Positions 21,191 through 25,718 of a DNA stretch of 25,718 nt are shown here, one piece after another; positions within the stretch are counted from its first letter, which is position 1; each line of letters starts with the position of its first letter. A program made the translations under genes and the position numbers. Location of the stretch: contig JADNYJ010000446.1 of NCBI GenBank assembly GCA_015501075.1, positions 1 through 25,718 of the forward strand, written 5' to 3'. The notes under the pieces are model-generated. The model was not told where the DNA came from. It searched no databases and saw nothing but the letters and a program-made list of their open reading frames with translations. The DNA comes from Gymnopilus junonius (lineage: Eukaryota > Basidiomycota > Agaricomycetes > Agaricales > Galerinaceae).

Positions 21191-22289
21191 ATATATTCCC
21201 AGGTAATTGTTCGGTCCTCTCTCAACCTTGGATCCGACAGCCTCTCCATTTTAGGCTTTATCGGCAATCGTTGGTCTATCCCGACCTTCGCAGAACTCTT
21301 GTCGCTGGCCAAATCTGTCCATTCTAGGCCGTCCCAGTGGGCTCACCTCCTCCTAACTCAGCCTTCTCATCTTTCTAACCTGTCTGTTAGGTTAATTAAT
21401 TCATCCCCCTCCTCGCAGAGTTTTCGCCGCCTTCCTGCTACCTCGCCAATATATCGGCTGACCTGTGCCCTCCGTGACGCCTCGTTATCTCCAACGTGGA
21501 CAATCCGAACTTCCAAGTTCCACGCATATCTTACAACGATCAATTCAGCGTTTACCCCTTGTTTGCGGTATTGAAACTTGATAAAAGCACACCAACTCAG
21601 CACTCTGCCTCTGCGGCTCCGTCTCCAATGGCACGTTTCAATCGGCTTGTGATGCGCCTCGATCAAACGAGGTTATCAGTGCATGGCAATGTGAGAATAT
21701 TCCATATGTCGGATCGCTCCTTGGCGCTTTTGAGTGGCAATCCCCTTTCCCGGTCTTCAAAGCCCTTTGATCCATCACACGCGAGTATCATGTGAATGCC
21801 GAGATTCCTGCGCCCTCTGGCGAGGAGCGCTCCCTAGTGCGCCAGGGTCTAACTTCGTCTTGACTACAATTTTTCAATTTTTCCTGCAACGGTCGTACTG
21901 GAGACGCAAGGCTAAGCAACTGTCTCTCTGGTGCCCAGACTCTAGAAGAATCCTCTCGCATCTCACTTCTCATATATGGAGCCTTTGCAAAGACAATTGC
22001 GAATTTTCTAATAGCTCACTCGACCCTGACATTCACTGAAGTCCCCATGATCCCGTCAATCAAAGGGTTCTCACAAAGGAACGCTTCCGCAGGAATACGC
22101 AGTAATCGTTCTTCGTCTCTTTCTCTTTGACTTGTCTGCATCTAGTCTCTTTATGTTTTAATTCTTCTTCTTGACGTCCTGTATCCCTCGGATCTTCCGT
22201 CTCCTTGTTCTCCACTAGATTTTTCATTGTCTAACTGGAAGCCCTTTCGTTCTCCCACCGACTCCCATTCAACAGCGACTAACCAAATG
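21191..22289. other. Unassigned region with a coding-like block at 21590-21860
   Basis: On the plus strand one frame is open from about 21590 and reads ISAWQCENIPYVGSLLGAFE, then WQSPFPVFKAL, a TGA, and ITREYHVNAEIPAPSGEERS to a stop at about 21863. The composition is protein-like, but I do not recognise it and see no start or splice pattern that makes a gene. From about 22100 to 22260 the plus strand is a CT-rich tract resembling a fungal leader. Nothing firmer can be said. Confidence 0.2.
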
Positions 22290-22301
22290 GCGCTATCTTC
22301 A

Positions 22302-22620
22302 TGAAATCACGACCTTCTGCCGTTCGGAAGGAACAGGAGAGAAACCCTGGTAGCCTCTTCATTTGCTTTTGAAAACGTCGCCTGTCCACCCGGAATGCGA
22401 CTTGACATCCAACAGCGGCGACGTCTCTTCTGCCTCAGGATGCACGGCAAACACCTTCATTCCTCAATGTGCGACCGTCGTTGGGTTTGTCAAATGAAAA
22501 CATCTAGTGCTGCTTAACCTCCATGATACACGGAGCGCTCGATCTGTCAAGCATCTAATCACAAGGGTTACGTCTACCGATAGACCCTCACCAAGAGCTC
22601 AGGGTTAAGTATTTTGCGTT
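22302..22620 (+). pseudogene. Possible broken 5' exons of an unrecognised gene
   Basis: After the CT-rich tract, the ATG at about 22302 opens MKSRPSAVRKEQERNP. A plausible intron (GTAGCC to CAACAG, about 22350-22415) leads to LLPQDARQTPSFLNVRPSLG and then LSNENI before a TAG near 22507. In the next frame, VLLNLHDTRSARSVKHLITR continues to about 22608. One missing base near the TAG would join them. The protein is not recognised and the whole reading may be chance. Confidence 0.2.
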
Positions 22621-23260
22621 CTTCCAATGTCGAATGGCCGAGGGCTGGAGTGGGAAGTGGTACAAAGAAGACGGATATAACTCATGGATAGAAGGTGACG
22701 AAATTCTCTAGTCATGTTTAGCGTAAGTAAAATTAGTACAGACTGATAACCATTATTAGCACACAAGCAACGTTGGATACCCTTCAGTCAAGATTCGACA
22801 AGCCTCTGTGCTTTGAACGTTGTGTCCAGTCCTAGAACGTACACATCAATCCAAGGTCTAATCCGCATCTTTCCGCTTAGGATTCCTTGATCGCAAAACT
22901 GATCCAGGATTGTTCCTGCATACGGTCCCGATATCCCCAACTGCTCACCGGTACTTGAACCTCCGCCGCATACGTCATTTCTGGAGCCGTAATGCGTATC
23001 ATATCCATCATGCATGTCCGTAGAAATATCTTTGAAGCATCAGGGAGTAAGGCAGAGTCAGAGGGCCTTCTAGCGATTTTAGAGCAAGATAAAGTACACT
23101 ATATCCCATGAATTCGAGCCCATGTCAAGTATGCAGATACAAGCAAAACACGAGGTGGTACGAGAAGATGGTGCGCTCAAATGTTTTTATCTGCTTGTGG
23201 CTTCTACTCCGTGTAGAAAAGAACGTTCGAAGTCGAGGCTAAAAACATATGATGGACCAC

Positions 23261-24892
23261 CTAGACTTCGTTGAAATCACGGAGATTAATCGATTTGGGA
23301 ACGTAGACTCGTAAGCATCGAGCGGCACGGCGGCGCTCAAACGGCACTTGCCAGATAACAAATGTGTTTTGCGACTCTGAAATGAGCTCTCTTATCCGAA
23401 GCTGTCCTTCATACATATGGTCGTTATCTCCAAACTTTCCACTCTCGCTCTTTGAATGGCCACGAGATATTCACCAATGCCCCGCCAGTCAACTGTCAGA
23501 CGCCTTCGGGTAGCGTTCCCTTTGAAGGTTCCCTATTGGTTCATAAAGTCGCACAAATGAATCCACCTACCAAGCGATGGGTTTGCTTACGAATTATTGC
23601 GCAATTTAGATCCAAGCGAGGCACCTACGTGCGTCCTCGACATGCGGCCGCCTCCACCCTCAACTTGTTGCAAATGTTATCTCTAAACCTTGCCGACCAC
23701 ATGCCGTTGATAAGCGGTGGTGATCCCTTCCAAAATGAGCGCAAACCGTCGAAATTCATCAACCACATCAAATTCGAAAAGTGTCGGCCTCCGGATTGAA
23801 AGGACGTATCTCTGGATTTAACCTCTGCCGCTGGCACCCCGTTTAAAACTAGAACTTAGAATCTGTGTTTCTAAACCCAACGGAAGCCAGCTACTTAGAA
23901 AGATAAACATTATATATAGATTTGACTGCGTCAAGAATTCGCGGATGGAAAAATCAAGAGACTTGAGTTGCCGGGAACAACCACCCTTGATGTTCTCCAC
24001 GTGGGGCAGTATTTCCGACTATTGACTCCCTTCCGAGGTGGAACATGGGGAACGTCCTCATATGTAGTCGATTCCGCTTAACACACAGCTGAATGTCAGA
24101 ACCAGTGGAATGAACAGGAAAATACTGTGCTGTATCTCTTTAACTCGAGAATGAGGGTAAACTGCACGATACCATGGGGCCTCCAGCAATCTAGACTTTC
24201 GGCGGCACGGGAAAGTAGCGCATCTCCGACCTTCTTATGAATGTTATCGCGGAAGAGGAAATTTAGTATCGCGATCTGTTGACAAGCATGGTAATCCAAG
24301 TCTGTGCCATACAGGATCCTTCCCTCATTTTGGTCATTTGGTCACCAGGTTTATTGGTACCGATCAGCCAAAATTACCCTTCGCGTTTAGTCCATATATA
24401 TGGACGAATCTTCTCTCTTTCCGCAGCGCTTTTGCCACGAGCGATTGCTCTGGCTAAGTATCCAGCAATAGTCCATCGCTACGTCTTGCGACTAGCATGA
24501 CACGTGTGCCGTTCATTGTACTCAGTCCTTTATTTCGGTGTAGAACTCCAACTCTAACTGGAACGGCGTGGGTAGACTCTCAAATAGATTAAGCGTCAGA
24601 TGTAAGGTGAGAGGGTCTGTTTTACTGCGTACCTTGAACTCACTGTCAGTTCGAGACAGCTCTACTGCACGGCAGATTCCATTCTCGCCCTGAAGAAAAC
24701 AATTAGTACTAAGCCAATCAAGTCGAGCCCTGGTTTTGCAAAGTCTCACTATCGCACAGCCGGTACCGTGTAACGTTGGTCTTATCACTCACGCCTGTCA
24801 CCAAGGATTCTTAGAACCACAGTGCCTCGGATAATGAAAGGACCTTCTCGATACATTATGTCCCCAGTGTTTAACCGCGACCTTTTATCGCC
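23261..24892 (-). pseudogene. Unrecognised, probably decayed minus-strand gene
   Basis: Several blocks look protein-like on the minus strand, in one orientation. They are RSRLNTGDIMYREGPFIIRG (about 24883-24824, before a GTGAGT donor at 24792); GENGICRAVELSRTDSEFK (from 24689, before a GTACGC donor); WTIAGYLARAIARGKSAAER (about 24474-24415); DNIHKKVGDALLSRAAESLD (about 24246-24187); FDVVDEFRRFALILEGITTA (about 23773-23714); and YEGQLRIRELISESQNTFVI with VPFERRRAARCLRVYVPK, ending at the TAG 23263-23261. I could not find splice choices joining them into one frame: block 1 to block 2 does not keep phase, and near 23777-23780 an A4 run (T4 on this strand) has one base too many. I do not recognise a family. 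Antisense open frames exist, so the orientation is a judgement. Confidence 0.3.
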
Positions 24893-25555
24893 GTCAAGTC
24901 AATTTTAAATGGTGCTCAAGAGAGGAAAGTTTCCACGTTTATTCTCCGGGAATTCCACGCAGCGCTTCTTTCTTTCCCAGCTGAATCTTCTTCAAAGGTG
25001 GTTTTGCTCCCTACCGAACAAGGTAGAGAGACGAGGAACAGAAAATGGTTTGATTGCATAAAGTTCTATAAAGAGTTGACGCAGAGCCTATTTAGCGAGA
25101 ATCGTCGCACAAGGTGTCATGCTTTACTGCCCCGCATAGTTTTATCTGTATCGCCTGACTGCAGCTCCAATGAATCGCCCTGGTGAGCTCATTTGTCGCT
25201 CTGACATGAGCCTTTACAGCCTGCGAAATATTATGTCTTGTGTGTTCCATTCTTCTCTTTCCTTTCTTTCCTCACACCTTAGAGATGCTCTTTAAGCATT
25301 CTAGCGAAGCAAAACCTTTGCTACAACGAGTGCGATACTTTCTTGGCTGACGGTGTAAAAACCACCGAACCCACGTTAATTGACACATTCCTTCCTGGTA
25401 TGGGTTTATGAACGTTTATGAGTTATAGACCGACGTCGCCTTCCAATAGCGTGCCTTTACCAACCTGCCAATCCGCTGTGAGAACCATGTCATTGATTCC
25501 TAGCTAAAATTTCCCCTTGTTGAAATCTATTGGAATGCAGGGTGTTGCCTGTAGT
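24893..25555. other. No supported gene
   Basis: Only short open frames. A basic stretch on the minus strand (PPLKKIQLGKKEALRGIPGE, about 25006-24947) might be an upstream exon of the decayed gene at 23261-24892, but no splice link is evident. Confidence 0.3.
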
Positions 25556-25585
25556 CTTGTCCGTTTATTTAAGTCAACGGACAAG
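25556..25585. repeat. Perfect 10-bp inverted repeat with 10-nt spacer
   Basis: CTTGTCCGTT and its exact reverse complement AACGGACAAG flank tatttaagtc. It could form a hairpin in DNA or RNA, but no gene end or mobile element boundary is visible beside it. Confidence 0.5.
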
Positions 25586-25718
25586 GGACAATGGGCAACA
25601 GTGAGGAAAGTGGAATACATTGAATGTTTGAAATGGACGTTCCTTGCCGATCACACTCAAAGATATTCTTACATGACTTGTGTAACGTTTTTTTTTACCT
25701 CAATCGCGAATCAAGCAC

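Noticed and set aside
20754..21191. Two long overlapping plus-strand open frames (145 and 130 codons) upstream of the Zn2Cys6 gene
   Set aside because: They overlap each other in different frames, have no recognisable motif, and lie where the minus-strand promoter and leader are expected.

Overview
The window reads as nuclear DNA of a filamentous basidiomycete, probably an Agaricomycete. The support is gene structure: many introns of about 48-60 nt with GT..AG ends, short exons, pyrimidine-rich leaders, and protein types common in mushroom-forming fungi (F-box/LRR-like, kelch-MYND, Zn2Cys6 regulator, HNH_2-type nuclease, PWWP protein). There is no sign of a bacterial operon, phage or CRISPR. 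All family assignments come from reading translations by eye; no search was run.

Layout. 541-1393 (+) is a broken HNH_2-type nuclease gene. 1715-3585 (+) is a seven-exon PWWP-domain gene with a C-terminal TFIIS-N/IBD-like helical domain, resembling LEDGF/HDGF; it carries one apparent frameshift in its acidic linker. 3586-4950 is gene-poor. 5140 to about 9275 is the most unusual part: decayed, intron-bearing copies of the 3' half of a PWWP/IBD gene, interspersed with a 257-bp-period repeat and followed by a roughly 1-kb tandem duplication. 10233-12817 (+) is an intact 15-exon gene for a membrane-anchored amidohydrolase (YtcJ-like, 601 aa). 13021-14016 (-) is a two-exon F-box/LRR-like gene. 14405-16746 (+) is a kelch-repeat protein with a C-terminal MYND finger, interrupted by three apparent single-base deletions in mononucleotide runs. 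17344-20603 (-) is a 12-exon Zn2Cys6 transcription factor (878 aa). From 20604 to the end there is no confidently recognised gene, only coding-like blocks, mostly on the minus strand at 23261-24892.

How the genes relate. They look like ordinary independent eukaryotic genes, not a cluster with a shared pathway. The PWWP gene and the decayed array downstream appear related by duplication: the recognisable IBD exons keep their order and intron positions, which points to DNA-level duplication and decay, not retroposition. The single-base breaks in otherwise well-preserved genes all fit changes in mononucleotide runs, so a sequencing or assembly cause must be weighed against true pseudogenisation.
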